64,000 bases of DNA from Pseudomonas pseudonitroreducens (GCF_021603645.1 NZ_BQHJ01000013.1:62001-126000), one strand, 5' to 3'; shown: positions 24,536 to 33,609, counted from the stretch's first letter. Program-made: numbers and translations. Notes: a model not told the origin generated them from the letters alone.

Positions 24536-25348
24536 TCACTCCTGAATCTGCAGGCGCCGGGCTTCGGTGTAGAAGTAGCGCAGCTTCTCGTACTCGAAGG
24601 GCGTGTTCATCTGCCCGTAGCGGAAGCCGTTGCTGTAGCGCTTGTCGATGATTTCCAGCACCGGCAGTTCCCAGTACTCGCGGCTGATCTCGGAGTAGTT
24701 CAGGTAGTTCACTTCGCGCGCGGCGACGAAATCGGTGACCAGCCCGCCGGTGTCGCGCAGGTTGGACGGGCCGAGGATCGGCAGCATCAGGTACGGGCCA
24801 TCGGGCACGCCCCAGTAGCCCAGGGTCTGGCCGAAATCCTCGCTGAGCCTGGGCAGGCCCATGGCGGTGGCCGGGTCCCACAGGCCGCCGATGCCGAAGA
24901 TGGTGTTGAACAGCAGCCGCGCGGTGCTGTTCGCCGCGCGCTGGGGCTTGAGTTGGGCAACGCTGTTGAGCAGCGTCGGCACTTCGCCCAGGTTGCTGAA
25001 GAAGTTGCTCACGCCCGTACGCACGAAGTGCGGGGTGACGTACTCGTAGCCGTGCACCACGGGCAGGAAGACCCACTCGTCGAAGCGGTAGTTGAAGTGA
25101 TAGACCCGACGGTTCCACGACTCCCAGGGGTCGTAGACGTTGAGGGCGTCGAAGGTGGCGCGCTCGAACTCGCGCTGGTCCAGGCCGGGGTTGAACTTCA
25201 GCGCATCCAGCGGGTGCTTGAAGCCGTCGTCGTCCGGCGCCATGTCGAACTTGGTGGTGATGGGCGTCTGTACCGGTTGTGCGGTCTCGGCCTGGGCGAC
25301 GCCGCAGGCCAGCAGCAGGGCAAGAGTCCAGGAATGGCGGAGTGGCAT
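24536..25348 (-). CDS. mlaA: MlaA/VacJ family outer-membrane lipid asymmetry protein
   Basis: 270 residues. MlaA extracts mislocalised phospholipids from the outer leaflet of the outer membrane and hands them to the Mla pathway. The start MPLRHSWTLALLLACGVAQA encodes a signal peptide. Its LLAC at residue 15 is a poor lipobox (Leu at -2), so either lipidation or signal-peptidase-I cleavage after AQA is possible. Family motifs are clear: NVYDPWESWNRRVYHFNYRF, RTGVSNFFSNLGEVPTLLNS, FNTIFGIGGLWDPAT, FGQTLGYWGVPDGPYLMLP and LGPSNLRDTGG. It follows the hydrolase gene after four bases, so they form one unit. Confidence 0.92.
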   Translation of the reverse strand: MPLRHSWTLALLLACGVAQAETAQPVQTPITTKFDMAPDDDGFKHPLDALKFNPGLDQREFERATFDALNVYDPWESWNRRVYHFNYRFDEWVFLPVVHGYEYVTPHFVRTGVSNFFSNLGEVPTLLNSVAQLKPQRAANSTARLLFNTIFGIGGLWDPATAMGLPRLSEDFGQTLGYWGVPDGPYLMLPILGPSNLRDTGGLVTDFVAAREVNYLNYSEISREYWELPVLEIIDKRYSNGFRYGQMNTPFEYEKLRYFYTEARRLQIQE

Positions 25349-25352
25349 GGAG

Positions 25353-26702
25353 TCAGTTCCCTGTCTGCGCGGTGGCCAGGCCGTCGGCCGGGGCACCCTG
25401 TCCCTTGAAGAAGCCCAGCATGTCCTGGGCGTTCACGCGGTAATTGAGGTTGCCGCAGTGGCCGCCGCGCGGGTAGAGCGTCAGGCGGTCGCCAAAGGTG
25501 CGGCGCAGGAAGCCGATATCGCCGGGGCCGAGGATGACGTCGTCGGCGTTGTGCATGACGGCGATCTTCGGGCTCTGCTTCAGGTAGTCCTGCACGCCAT
25601 ACAGGCTGACCTGGTCGATCAGCTGCGGCAGGCTGCCGCCGTCGTACTTGGCGCGCCAGAGCGGCATCAGCTGGTCGGTCATGTAGCACTCGAAGTCGCA
25701 TTGCATGGCGCGCTTGAAGAACGGCGTCAGGCTGGTGCCTTCGGTGATCGGGTACTTGGGTGGGGTGATCAGGCCGCGGCGGTTGATCAGGTCGGAGGTG
25801 AAGGCGATGTCGGCGGAGGAGAAGCGGAACACCGCGCCGATCAGCATGGCCATCTCTTCATTGGAAAGGTGCTGCCTGGACTGCTGCAGGTCGAAGAGGA
25901 AGGCGTCGTTGAGGTCGACGTAGCCCTTCTGGTTGAAGTAGCGAGTCAGCTTGGCCAGGATCACCTGGTAGAAGGTGTTGGTGTCGTTGATGCCCTTGAC
26001 CTGGGTCTGCACCAGCTTGTCGAGGTTGCTCACCGAGGTGTAGAGGTTCACCGGCGGGTTGAGCAGCAGCACACGCTTGAAGTTGAAGCTGCGGCGGGTT
26101 TCGTCGAGCTTGCTGACAAAGGCTGCGTGCAGCGCGCCCAGGCTGTAGCCGGTCAGGTAGTAGTCGCTGACAGGCAGGTCCGGATGTTGCGCGCGCACCG
26201 CCTGCATGACCCGGTACAGATCGTCGGCATCGTCGGGCGTGTAGCCGGGAGTGGCGACGTGGGAGGCGCCCACCATGAAGTCCCAGCTGGTCGGCGAGGA
26301 CAGTTGCACCACGTGGTAGCCGGCGCCGTAGAACAGGCGCTTGAGATACTCCGGCGTCGTGCTGGCGTAGTTGGCGCCGGTGCCGGCGATGATGAACACC
26401 AGTGGCGCCTGGTGATCCTGCCTGGCCAGGCGGTAGTGCAGCTTCTTCACCGGCCAGAAGTTGCTCGGCAGCTCGTGCTCGCGCTCCGGGCGCAGGTTGA
26501 GCGCGTAGTCGGACTGGCGGATGTCGTCGTCCGCCGGCAGTTGCGGGCGCAGTTCCGGCGGGGTGGTGGCGATGGTCGCCTCGAACGGGTTGATCAGCGG
26601 GAAGCCGTAGCTGGCCTGATCCACGTCGCGGGCCGCTGCCGGCCCGACGAGGCCCATTGCGAGGCAGCCGATCAGGGCAGCCACGCGGTGCAGAAATGTC
26701 AT
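25353..26702 (-). CDS. Secreted alpha/beta-hydrolase, serine type
   Basis: 449 residues with signal peptide MTFLHRVAALIGCLAMGLVG (cleaved near AAA-RD). An alpha/beta hydrolase core is visible: LVFIIAGTGANYAS, the nucleophile elbow YYLTGYSLGALHAAF (Ser in GYSLG), MHNADDVILGPGDI for the acid, and RGGHCGNLNY for the catalytic His. GTGA and GYSLG are consistent with an esterase, lipase or thioesterase. Substrate unknown; coupling to mlaA suggests a lipid or envelope role (inference). AAAGGACTCCG precedes the ATG; the frame continues to 26822 but that start would bury the signal peptide. Confidence 0.82.
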   Translation of the reverse strand: MTFLHRVAALIGCLAMGLVGPAAARDVDQASYGFPLINPFEATIATTPPELRPQLPADDDIRQSDYALNLRPEREHELPSNFWPVKKLHYRLARQDHQAPLVFIIAGTGANYASTTPEYLKRLFYGAGYHVVQLSSPTSWDFMVGASHVATPGYTPDDADDLYRVMQAVRAQHPDLPVSDYYLTGYSLGALHAAFVSKLDETRRSFNFKRVLLLNPPVNLYTSVSNLDKLVQTQVKGINDTNTFYQVILAKLTRYFNQKGYVDLNDAFLFDLQQSRQHLSNEEMAMLIGAVFRFSSADIAFTSDLINRRGLITPPKYPITEGTSLTPFFKRAMQCDFECYMTDQLMPLWRAKYDGGSLPQLIDQVSLYGVQDYLKQSPKIAVMHNADDVILGPGDIGFLRRTFGDRLTLYPRGGHCGNLNYRVNAQDMLGFFKGQGAPADGLATAQTGN

Positions 26703-26787
26703 GGTTCGGAGTCCTTTCAATAGGAGGCCAACTCTAGGGTGACCGGCGATTAAGACCAGCACATTTCCGACAAGTGCAACTCGCTTG

Positions 26788-27273
26788 TCAGCCTTTGCGC
26801 GCGAGGTCCCTGAGCGCATCACCGGTTAGACGATAGACGCTCCATTCGTCCTGTGGGCGAGCGCCCAGGCTGCGGTAGAAACCGATGGCCGGTTCGTTCC
26901 AGTCCAGCACCGACCATTCCAGGCGTCCGCAATCGCGCTCTACTGCCAGCCGCGCCAGCTCCGTGAGCAGCGCCTTGCCCAGGCCGGCGCCACGCGCGGC
27001 GGGGCGCACGTAGAGGTCTTCGAGGTAGATGCCGGGCTGGCTCAGCCAGGTCGAGTAGTTGTGGAAGAACAGGGCGAAACCCTGGGCGGCGCCGTCCACC
27101 TCGCCGATCAGTACTTCGGCATAGGGCCGCGGGCCGAACAGGTGCTCATGCATGCGCTGGGCGTCGGCCTTCACTTCGTGGAGCAGTTTCTCGTAGTCGG
27201 CCAGTTCGCGGATCAGCTCGAGGATCAGCGGGATATCCTCAGGGGCGGCGGGGCGCAGGGTGACGCGCGGCAT
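26788..27273 (-). CDS. GNAT family N-acetyltransferase (diamine/thialysine acetyltransferase-like)
   Basis: 161 residues. The acetyl-CoA binding motif A reads VRPAARGAGLGKALL near residue 95, and LEWSVLDWNEPAIGFYRSLG is motif B. The YEKLLHEVKAD and ALFFHNYSTWLSQPGIYLED segments are typical of the SSAT-like branch that acetylates small amines such as thialysine or polyamines. Start MPRVTLRPAAPEDIP at 27273; the longer frame at 27333 is not needed. Single gene. Confidence 0.87.
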   Translation of the reverse strand: MPRVTLRPAAPEDIPLILELIRELADYEKLLHEVKADAQRMHEHLFGPRPYAEVLIGEVDGAAQGFALFFHNYSTWLSQPGIYLEDLYVRPAARGAGLGKALLTELARLAVERDCGRLEWSVLDWNEPAIGFYRSLGARPQDEWSVYRLTGDALRDLARKG

Positions 27274-27342
27274 GGGTATGTCCTTGGGCTGCGAAATCCG
27301 TCGAGCATGCCCGGCGCCCCAGGCCGCTGGCAACCGCTCACT

Positions 27343-27909
27343 TCAGTAGCGTTCCAGGCTTTCCAGCCAGACCAGCTCGCAGGCGCCGGCGCCGGTGTCC
27401 TCGCGGGTCAGCGAACTGACCCAGCGCCAGCCGTCGTCGCCCTCCACACGCACCAGCTTGCCGGACAGGCGCACGTGCTCGCCGGCGCTGACCTGGGCGA
27501 GGGTGCGCGCCACGCCGTCGTTGGCCGGGATCATGTGCATGTTGGCGGCGTGGGTTTCCAGCTCCCGGCGGGGGATCGGCAGTTTGTCGGCGTGCCAGTA
27601 GAACCAGCGGTTGCCCTGGCTGATACGGATATCGGCGAGTACCCGCGGGTCGTCCATCGGGCCCCAGCCCAGTGCGAGGTCGGTGGGTGACAGCTCGGCC
27701 TCGCGGCCCAGGTGGTAATCCTCGCGGCCGAGTACGCGCGCCTCGATGCTGAAATCTTCCAGGGGATAGATGGAGTAGCGCTCGACGCGCATGCCGCCAG
27801 CGGACAGTGCCTGGCTGTGCTGCTGCGGTGCGTGGGGGCGCTCGGTCGGCCACAGCCACCAGAAACTGGCGGCCACGCAGACCAGCAGGAACAGGGTCGA
27901 TCGCTTCAT
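27343..27909 (-). CDS. Membrane-anchored hypothetical protein
   Basis: 188 residues. MKRSTLFLLVCVAASFWWLW is an uncleaved signal anchor or signal peptide, followed by a periplasmic body. The body includes YSIYPLEDFSIEARVLGRED, LALGWGPMDDP, ISQGNRWFYWHADKLPIPRR and a C-terminal segment GEHVRLSGKLVRVEGDDGWR that looks like an OB-fold-type beta barrel. I know this type of sequence only as a conserved Pseudomonas/Xanthomonas hypothetical with no assigned role. It is divergent from the small membrane protein gene at 28021. Confidence 0.7.
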   Translation of the reverse strand: MKRSTLFLLVCVAASFWWLWPTERPHAPQQHSQALSAGGMRVERYSIYPLEDFSIEARVLGREDYHLGREAELSPTDLALGWGPMDDPRVLADIRISQGNRWFYWHADKLPIPRRELETHAANMHMIPANDGVARTLAQVSAGEHVRLSGKLVRVEGDDGWRWVSSLTREDTGAGACELVWLESLERY

Positions 27910-28020
27910 CGAAGGCTCCGTGTGTGGCGGAAGTTTACCCAGGGTTTGGCTGCTCTTGCATCGGCCCCCGCGCTGGTTATGCTGGGCGCCGATTCCCCGC
28001 CTGCCCGGAGTAGTGGCGCC

Positions 28021-28386
28021 ATGCCCCGTCGTTTGCCCCTGATCGTTCTGCTGCTTGCCTTGGCGCTCTGGCTGGCCGCCAGCTATGGCGTGCGTTTCGG
28101 GCTGATGGAGGATGGCCGCTGGGTCGGCATCTGCGCCGACGAGGCCGCACGCTGGGAGTGCGGTGTGCGTTCGCAACTGGGCTGGGCGATTCACTTCGGC
28201 GTGTTCGGCAAGCTGGCGCTGGGGCTTTCGCTGCTGGCTTTCTTCGTACCGCGTCAGGTGGGCTGGTGGCTGGCGGTGTTGGCGATGCTGGTCACGCTGC
28301 CGGCGCTGGTGCTGTACAACGCCGGGCTCGCGGTGTTCGCCGTGGTATTGGCCGGATTGCGTCTGGTGCGCGCGTCAGCCCGCTGA
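28021..28386 (+). CDS. Small integral membrane protein
   Basis: 121 residues with about four hydrophobic segments: MPRRLPLIVLLLALALWLAA, LGWAIHFGVFGKLALGLSLL, VGWWLAVLAMLVTLPALVLY, and NAGLAVFAVVLAGLRLV. A short extramembrane loop holds two Cys (GICADEAARWECG). Function not recognised. CCCGGAG lies upstream of the ATG. Confidence 0.72.
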   Translation: MPRRLPLIVLLLALALWLAASYGVRFGLMEDGRWVGICADEAARWECGVRSQLGWAIHFGVFGKLALGLSLLAFFVPRQVGWWLAVLAMLVTLPALVLYNAGLAVFAVVLAGLRLVRASAR

Positions 28387-28389
28387 GTC

Positions 28390-29949
28390 TCAGAGCCTTC
28401 GTTCTGCCGGGCGTCGTCCGCGCAGCAGCGCTCCGAGCAGAAGCAGGCTGACCGCTGCCCAGCCCAGTGCCTGAAGATTGCTCAGCCCCTCCAGCGCCAG
28501 TTGCGCGGGAATCCCGATGGCGATGATCAGTGCCAGCAGCAGTGCCTCGCGGCGCGGCGCGGTGACCGGCCGGCACAGGTAGACCAGCGCCGGGAACAGC
28601 AGTGCCGCGCTGGGGAAGCTGCGGTAGCGCGCGTCGAAGACCATCCCGAGCATCAGCACCGCGCCGGCGAAACCGGCCGCCGCCAACCACAGGCCGGCGC
28701 GGCTTTGCAGCCAATCGAAGACCTTCGCTCGCCAGCCCGCCCGAACCGACAGCGCCAGGCTGGTGTGCAGCAGTACCAGCAGATTCAAGCCCACCAGTGC
28801 TGCCGACCAGAGCCATTCGCCCCAGAAACGGCTGGCGATCACCGACAGCTCCAGCCACAGGCCGATGCAGCCCGCGCCGAGGGCGCCAACCAGCGGCAAC
28901 AGGAAGGCACTGCGGGTTGAGGCGGGGCGGCCGCCGACCAGCATCCCAGCGAGCAGGATCACGCCGGAAAGTCCCAGCCACAGCGGCCAGCCCGGCAGGT
29001 TGCTGACCGGCCCGGCGAGCACGCCTTTCTCTTCACGGTCGGCGCTGAACAGACCCCAGTAGCCGCCCACCGCGCCTTCGCTCTGGCGCTTCCAGGGTTG
29101 GTCGAAGGCTTCGATCAGGTTGTAGCGCCAGCCTTTCTCCTCGGCCATGTGCACGAAACCGCGGATGAAGCGCGCCTCGTTGACCCGGCTGGGCAGGGCG
29201 GTTTCGCGTTGGCGACCCTCGCTGGGCCAGCCGGTTTCGCCGATGAGGATGTCCTTGGGGGCGAACTCGCGGCCGAAGTCCTCGCGGATCTTCGCCACGT
29301 GGGCGAGGGCATCGTCGATGCCGCGCGGGTTGTCTTCCCAGTAGGGCAACAGGTGGATGGTAAGGAAGTCCACCGCCGGGGCGATCTCCGGGTGCTGGTG
29401 CCAGAACTCCCAGACATCGGCGTAGGTCACCGGCTGGCGCACCTGAGCCTTCACCTTGTGGATAAGTCCAGCCAGGTAGCGCCCGGTGACCTCCTTGCGC
29501 AGCAGGGTTTCGTTGCCGACGATCACCGCCTGAACGACATCCGGATACTCGTTGGCGGCCTTGATCAGCGCCTCGACTTCACGCTCGGTATCCACCGGGT
29601 TGGCGTTGACCCAGGCGCCGAGCATCAGCTTCAGGCCGTGCTTGCGGGCCAGCGCCGGGATGCCTTCCAGGCCGGTCATGGAATAGGTGCGCACGCAATC
29701 GAAGCGCGTTGCCAGCAGGGCCAGGTCGGCGTCCATCTGCTCCGGACGCAGGACAAAGGGCTGGTCGAAGGGCGACTGGTCCTTGGCGAACGGGCTGTAC
29801 GACGCGCACTGCAGCTTGTGCGTGGGCGTAGCCGCATCGGGCAGGACGACCGGCTTGCCGAGGCCGTACCAGAGGCCGCCGAGGGCGATCAGGGCAAGCA
29901 GCAGGGCGAGAAGGTAAGGCAAAAGCGGAAAGCGCGAGGACTGGGGCAT
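28390..29949 (-). CDS. GH17-type membrane glucan enzyme (beta-1,3-glucan glucosyltransferase/hydrolase family)
   Basis: 519 residues. After an N-terminal membrane anchor (LPYLLALLLALIALGGLWYG), residues about 50-320 form a glycoside hydrolase family 17-like barrel. The acid/base Glu is in VIVGNETLLRKE, and the nucleophile Glu is in ILIGETGWPSEG. The C-terminal ~200 residues contain about seven to eight membrane segments. Such proteins are often annotated as beta-(1-6) glucan synthase because of similarity to NdvC-type proteins, and they are thought to modify periplasmic or cyclic beta-glucans. The GH17 fold is well supported; the direction of reaction is not. Start at 29949 (MPQSSRFPLL). The stop is four bases from the convergent gene's stop. 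Confidence 0.82.
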   Translation of the reverse strand: MPQSSRFPLLPYLLALLLALIALGGLWYGLGKPVVLPDAATPTHKLQCASYSPFAKDQSPFDQPFVLRPEQMDADLALLATRFDCVRTYSMTGLEGIPALARKHGLKLMLGAWVNANPVDTEREVEALIKAANEYPDVVQAVIVGNETLLRKEVTGRYLAGLIHKVKAQVRQPVTYADVWEFWHQHPEIAPAVDFLTIHLLPYWEDNPRGIDDALAHVAKIREDFGREFAPKDILIGETGWPSEGRQRETALPSRVNEARFIRGFVHMAEEKGWRYNLIEAFDQPWKRQSEGAVGGYWGLFSADREEKGVLAGPVSNLPGWPLWLGLSGVILLAGMLVGGRPASTRSAFLLPLVGALGAGCIGLWLELSVIASRFWGEWLWSAALVGLNLLVLLHTSLALSVRAGWRAKVFDWLQSRAGLWLAAAGFAGAVLMLGMVFDARYRSFPSAALLFPALVYLCRPVTAPRREALLLALIIAIGIPAQLALEGLSNLQALGWAAVSLLLLGALLRGRRPAERRL

Positions 29950-30023
29950 GGGGGCACGCGAACCGTGGCGAGGCGCGCATCTTAGCAACGCCGCTGGCCG
30001 CCGTCAGTGCCCGCGCGGGGCGT

Positions 30024-30236
30024 TCAGGCGTGACGGTGAATCCAGTTGTGCGTCGGCTGGGCCGCGTTGCCCTCGATGCGCTTCCAGAACTTCTCGTGGA
30101 AGTGGAAGCCCACCGCGTTGCACAGCGGCTCGACGATCGCCACCAGGCCGCCCACGGCGATGCTGCCGGTCAGCGCGTAGGCGACGCTGAAGGCGATGAT
30201 GAAGTGCATCAGGGTGAAGGTGACGGTCTTGAGCAT
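30024..30236 (-). CDS. DUF2061 family membrane protein
   Basis: 70 residues, with two hydrophobic segments (TLMHFIIAFSVAYALTGSIA and VGGLVAIVEPLCNAV), then FHEKFWKRI, the typical DUF2061 ending. Function unknown. A single gene with GGAGGATCGCC before the ATG. Confidence 0.85.
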   Translation of the reverse strand: MLKTVTFTLMHFIIAFSVAYALTGSIAVGGLVAIVEPLCNAVGFHFHEKFWKRIEGNAAQPTHNWIHRHA

Positions 30237-30344
30237 GGTGGCGATCCTCCAGTCGAGAATGATTCTCCGTTGCTGAAAGACTACTGCGGGGGAACCCTGT
30301 CGGGTAATCGAGCCTCTGTATGGAGGCGATAGGCCGGCACCCGC

Positions 30345-30393
30345 GTCGTGGATGGAATTGCGCAGTCGTGGATGGACGGGTTCTGTCGTGGAT
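30345..30393. promoter_or_regulatory. Three 20-bp-phased direct repeats of GTCGTGGAT
   Basis: GTCGTGGAT occurs at 30345, 30365 and 30385, that is at exact 20-base intervals; the first two copies extend to GTCGTGGATGGA. Phasing on two helical turns per repeat is typical of sites for AraC-family activators. They lie 129-177 bases upstream of the betaine-binding gene. The rest of the 30237-30521 gap shows no gene. Confidence 0.6.
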
Positions 30394-30521
30394 CGGACCG
30401 TTTGGCGTCGCTCTCAGAGCAGTTCGCCAGCAGCGGGCGCCGATCATGAAAGGGCGGCCAAGACCGCGAATGGCGCCGGGCCTGCCCGGACGCCGCAACG
30501 AAAAATCACGGGGAGAAAACC

Positions 30522-31376
30522 ATGTCTATGATGCGACGCCTGTTGGGCCTTGGCGCAGGGCTGGTGCTGTCGGCAGCGGCCGGGCTGGCCGCTGCGGCGG
30601 CCAAGCCGGAAATCACCATCGGTTACGTGGACGGCTGGTCGGACAGCGTGGCGACCACCCACGTCGCCGCCGAGATCATGCGCGAGAAGCTCGGCTACCA
30701 GGTCAAGCTGATGCCGGTGGCCGCCGGGATCATGTGGCAGGGCGTGGCGCGCGGCAAGCTCGACGCCATGCTATCTGCCTGGCTGCCGGTCACCCACGGC
30801 GCCTACTACGAGAAGATGAAGGACAAGGTTACCAACCTGGGCGTGAACTACCCGGGCGCGAAGATCGGCCTGATCGTGCCCGAGTATGTGAAAGCCAACA
30901 GCATCGAGGACCTCAAGGCGCAGAAGGATGACTTCGGCGGCCGCATCGTCGGCATCGACGCCGGCGCCGGGGTGATGCTCAAGACCGACCAGGCGATCAA
31001 GGACTACGGTCTGGACTACAAGCTGGTAGCCAGTTCCGGCAGCGGCATGATCGCCGAGCTGACCCGCGCGGAGAACGACAAGAAGGCCATCGCCGTCACC
31101 GGCTGGATTCCGCACTGGATGTTTGCCAAGTGGAAGCTGAAGTTCCTCGAAGACCCGAAAAAGGTCTACGGCGAAGAGGAGCACGTCGACAGCGTTGCCA
31201 ACCCGGCGCTGGAGAAGAAGGCGCCGGAAGTCTGGGCCTTCCTGAAGAAATTCCAGTGGAAGGACGGCCAGGAAATCGGCGAAGTCATGCTGGCCGTGCA
31301 GAACGGCGAGAAGCCGGAAGTGGCGGCGAAGAAATGGGTCGAGGCGCATCCGGATCGCGTGAAGGAATGGCTGTGA
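30522..31376 (+). CDS. betX: Glycine-betaine/choline-type substrate-binding protein (BetX-like)
   Basis: 284 residues. Signal peptide from MMRRLLGLGAGLVLSAAAGL to AAAA-KPEI. The mature protein is an OpuAC/ProX-type fold: ITIGYVDGWSDSVATTHVAA (an aromatic-containing binding loop), MWQGVARGKLDAMLSAWLP, GIDAGAGVMLKTDQAIKDYG and IAVTGWIPHWMFAKWKLKFL. The tryptophans of the second lobe fit the aromatic cage that binds quaternary amines. No permease or ATPase is adjacent, so it works with an ABC core encoded elsewhere. The gene and context match P. aeruginosa PA3236 (BetX), reported to be under GbdR control. Confidence 0.85.
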   Translation: MSMMRRLLGLGAGLVLSAAAGLAAAAAKPEITIGYVDGWSDSVATTHVAAEIMREKLGYQVKLMPVAAGIMWQGVARGKLDAMLSAWLPVTHGAYYEKMKDKVTNLGVNYPGAKIGLIVPEYVKANSIEDLKAQKDDFGGRIVGIDAGAGVMLKTDQAIKDYGLDYKLVASSGSGMIAELTRAENDKKAIAVTGWIPHWMFAKWKLKFLEDPKKVYGEEEHVDSVANPALEKKAPEVWAFLKKFQWKDGQEIGEVMLAVQNGEKPEVAAKKWVEAHPDRVKEWL

Positions 31377-31412
31377 TCGCTTAGAACCCAGCCACGCGCG
31401 ATACAGAAAAAT

Positions 31413-31448
31413 CCCCCGCGAACCGTCTGGTTCGTGGGGGGTTTTTTT
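31413..31448 (+). terminator. Terminator of betX
   Basis: CCCCCGCGAACC pairs with GGTTCGTGGGGG (one mismatched pair) around GTCT, followed by a seven-T run at 31442-31448. Confidence 0.9.
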
Positions 31449-31497
31449 ATGCCGAAGCGTCTATTCCGGGCTTGTTCGCAAGAGAGGGCAAATCGCT

Positions 31498-31511
31498 ACG
31501 ACTAAAGTCGT
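31498..31511. promoter_or_regulatory. Palindromic activator-site candidate upstream of the actP operon
   Basis: ACGACTAAAGTCGT is a perfect 6-2-6 palindrome. A candidate -10 (CATAAA, 31532-31537) lies downstream, placing the palindrome centre near -39, a usual activator position. In Pseudomonas acetate uptake genes are activated by the LuxR-type regulator CrbR/ErdR; I cannot confirm the exact motif from memory. Confidence 0.5.
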
Positions 31512-31588
31512 CTGGAGCGCTTGCAGCGGACACATAAATTAGGGATCGACGACATCCGCGTCATCCCCGCTGTGAGGACAAGAACAAA

Positions 31589-31900
31589 ATGAACGACAGC
31601 ATCTACCAGCGGATTGATACCAATCCGCGCTTCAAAGAGTTGGTGGCCAAGCGCGAGCGATTCGCCTGGCTGCTCTCCCTGATCATGTTGGGCCTGTACG
31701 TGGTCTTCATCCTGCTCATCGCTTTCCAGCCGCAGCTGCTCGGCGCGAAGATCAGTGCCGATTCGTCCGTCACCTGGGGTATCCCCATGGGCGTCGGGCT
31801 GATCCTCTCGGCCTTCGTGCTCACCGGCATCTACGTGCGCCGGGCGAACGGTGAATTCGACCGCCTCAATCAGGAAATCCTCAAGGAGGCCCAGCAATGA
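31589..31900 (+). CDS. DUF485 (YjcH-like) membrane subunit
   Basis: 103 residues with two membrane segments ([20 protein letters not shown] and [18 protein letters not shown]) and a C-terminal amphipathic tail. DUF485 proteins are always linked to ActP-type symporters and probably support the assembly or activity of that carrier. Its stop overlaps the actP start by four bases. Confidence 0.93.
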   Translation: MNDSIYQRIDTNPRFKELVAKRERFAWLLSLIMLGLYVVFILLIAFQPQLLGAKISADSSVTWGIPMGVGLILSAFVLTGIYVRRANGEFDRLNQEILKEAQQ

Positions 31901-33552
31901 AAGGCCGTATCGCCGCGGCCCTGGCTCTGGCCGCATTCGCTCCCGCACTCTGGGCTGACGCCCTCACCGGCGAGGTACAGCGCCAGCCGCTGAACGTCTC
32001 CGCCATCGTCATGTTCGTTGCCTTCGTCGGCCTGACCCTGTGCATCACCTACTGGGCCTCCAAGCGCAGCAAGTCCGCCGCCGACTTCTACACCGCTGGC
32101 GGCAGCATCACCGGTTTCCAGAACGGCCTGGCGATCGCCGGCGACTACATGTCCGCTGCCTCATTCCTGGGCATTTCCGCGCTGGTATTCACCTCCGGCT
32201 ACGACGGCCTGATCTACTCCATCGGCTTCCTCGTCGGCTGGCCGATCATCCTCTTCCTGATCGCCGAACGCCTGCGCAACCTGGGCAAGTACACCTTCGC
32301 CGACGTGGCGTCCTACCGCCTCAAGCAGAAGGATATCCGTACCCTGTCCGCCTGCGGCTCGCTGGTGGTCGTGGCCTTCTACCTGATCGCGCAGATGGTT
32401 GGCGCCGGCAAGCTGATCGAGTTGCTGTTCGGCCTCAACTACCACGTCGCCGTGGTCCTGGTCGGCATCCTGATGGTGCTGTACGTGCTGTTCGGCGGCA
32501 TGCTCGCCACCACCTGGGTACAGATCATCAAGGCCGTGCTGCTGCTCTCGGGCGCCACCTTCATGGCGATCATGGTGCTCAAGCACGTCAATTTCGACAT
32601 CAGCACCCTGTTCTCCGAAGCCATCAAGGTCCACCCGAAAGGCGAGGGCATCATGAGCCCCGGCGGCCTGGTGAAGGACCCGATCTCCGCGTTCTCCCTG
32701 GGCTTCGCGCTGATGTTCGGCACCGCCGGCCTGCCGCACATCCTGATGCGCTTCTTCACCGTCAGTGACGCCAAGGAAGCCCGCAAGTCGGTGTTCTTCG
32801 CTACCGGCTTCATCGGCTACTTCTACATCCTGACCTTCATCATCGGCTTCGGCGCGATCCTGCTGGTCAGCACCAACCCGGACTTCAAGGACGCCACCGG
32901 CGCCCTGCTGGGCGGCAACAACATGGCCGCCGTGCACCTGGCCGATGCCGTGGGTGGCAGCCTGTTCCTCGGCTTCATCTCCGCCGTGGCCTTCGCCACC
33001 ATCCTCGCGGTGGTTGCCGGCCTGACCCTGGCCGGTGCCTCGGCGGTTTCCCACGACCTGTACGCCAGCGTGCTCAAAGGCGGCAAGGCCAACGAGAAGG
33101 ATGAACTGCGCGTGTCGAAGATCACCACCGTCTGCCTCGGCGTGGTGGCCATCGTTCTCGGCATTCTGTTCGAGAAGCAGAACATCGCCTTCATGGTCGG
33201 CCTGGCCTTCTCCATCGCTGCCAGCTGCAACTTCCCGGTACTGCTGCTCTCCATGTACTGGAAGAAGCTGACCACCCGTGGCGCGAAGATCGGCGGCTGG
33301 CTCGGCCTGATCACCGCGGTGACCCTGATGATCCTCGGTCCGACCATCTGGGTTCAGATCCTCGGCCACGAGAAAGCCATCTACCCGTACGAGTACCCGG
33401 CGCTGTTCTCCATGGCCGTGGCCTTCATCGGTATCTGGTTCTTCTCCATCACCGACAAGTCCGCCGCTGCCGACGAGGAGCGTGCACGCTTCTTCCCGCA
33501 ATTCATTCGCTCGCAGACCGGCCTGGGTGCCACTGGCGCCGTTGCCCACTGA
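31897..33552 (+). CDS. actP: Cation/acetate symporter ActP
   Basis: 551 residues, sodium:solute symporter family. Cleavable-type N-terminus [20 protein letters not shown] is followed by about 13 membrane segments. Landmarks are [53 protein letters not shown] and [20 protein letters not shown]. It imports acetate and some other short carboxylates with sodium. It is cotranscribed with the DUF485 gene and closed by a strong terminator. Confidence 0.95.
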   Translation: MKGRIAAALALAAFAPALWADALTGEVQRQPLNVSAIVMFVAFVGLTLCITYWASKRSKSAADFYTAGGSITGFQNGLAIAGDYMSAASFLGISALVFTSGYDGLIYSIGFLVGWPIILFLIAERLRNLGKYTFADVASYRLKQKDIRTLSACGSLVVVAFYLIAQMVGAGKLIELLFGLNYHVAVVLVGILMVLYVLFGGMLATTWVQIIKAVLLLSGATFMAIMVLKHVNFDISTLFSEAIKVHPKGEGIMSPGGLVKDPISAFSLGFALMFGTAGLPHILMRFFTVSDAKEARKSVFFATGFIGYFYILTFIIGFGAILLVSTNPDFKDATGALLGGNNMAAVHLADAVGGSLFLGFISAVAFATILAVVAGLTLAGASAVSHDLYASVLKGGKANEKDELRVSKITTVCLGVVAIVLGILFEKQNIAFMVGLAFSIAASCNFPVLLLSMYWKKLTTRGAKIGGWLGLITAVTLMILGPTIWVQILGHEKAIYPYEYPALFSMAVAFIGIWFFSITDKSAAADEERARFFPQFIRSQTGLGATGAVAH

Positions 33553-33573
33553 TCGCTTGAGCTAACCTGCCGG

Positions 33574-33609
33574 GGCCGGAGGTGGAGACACCTCCGGCCT
33601 TGCTTTTTT
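33574..33609 (+). terminator. Terminator of the DUF485-actP operon
   Basis: GGCCGGAGGTG/CACCTCCGGCC, a perfect 11-bp stem around GAGA, followed by TTGCTTTTTT. It starts 22 bases after the actP stop. Confidence 0.93.

Noticed and set aside
30345-30393. Three direct repeats as a plasmid-type iteron origin
   Set aside because: No replication initiator gene, AT-rich region or DnaA box is nearby, and the genes around are chromosomal housekeeping genes.
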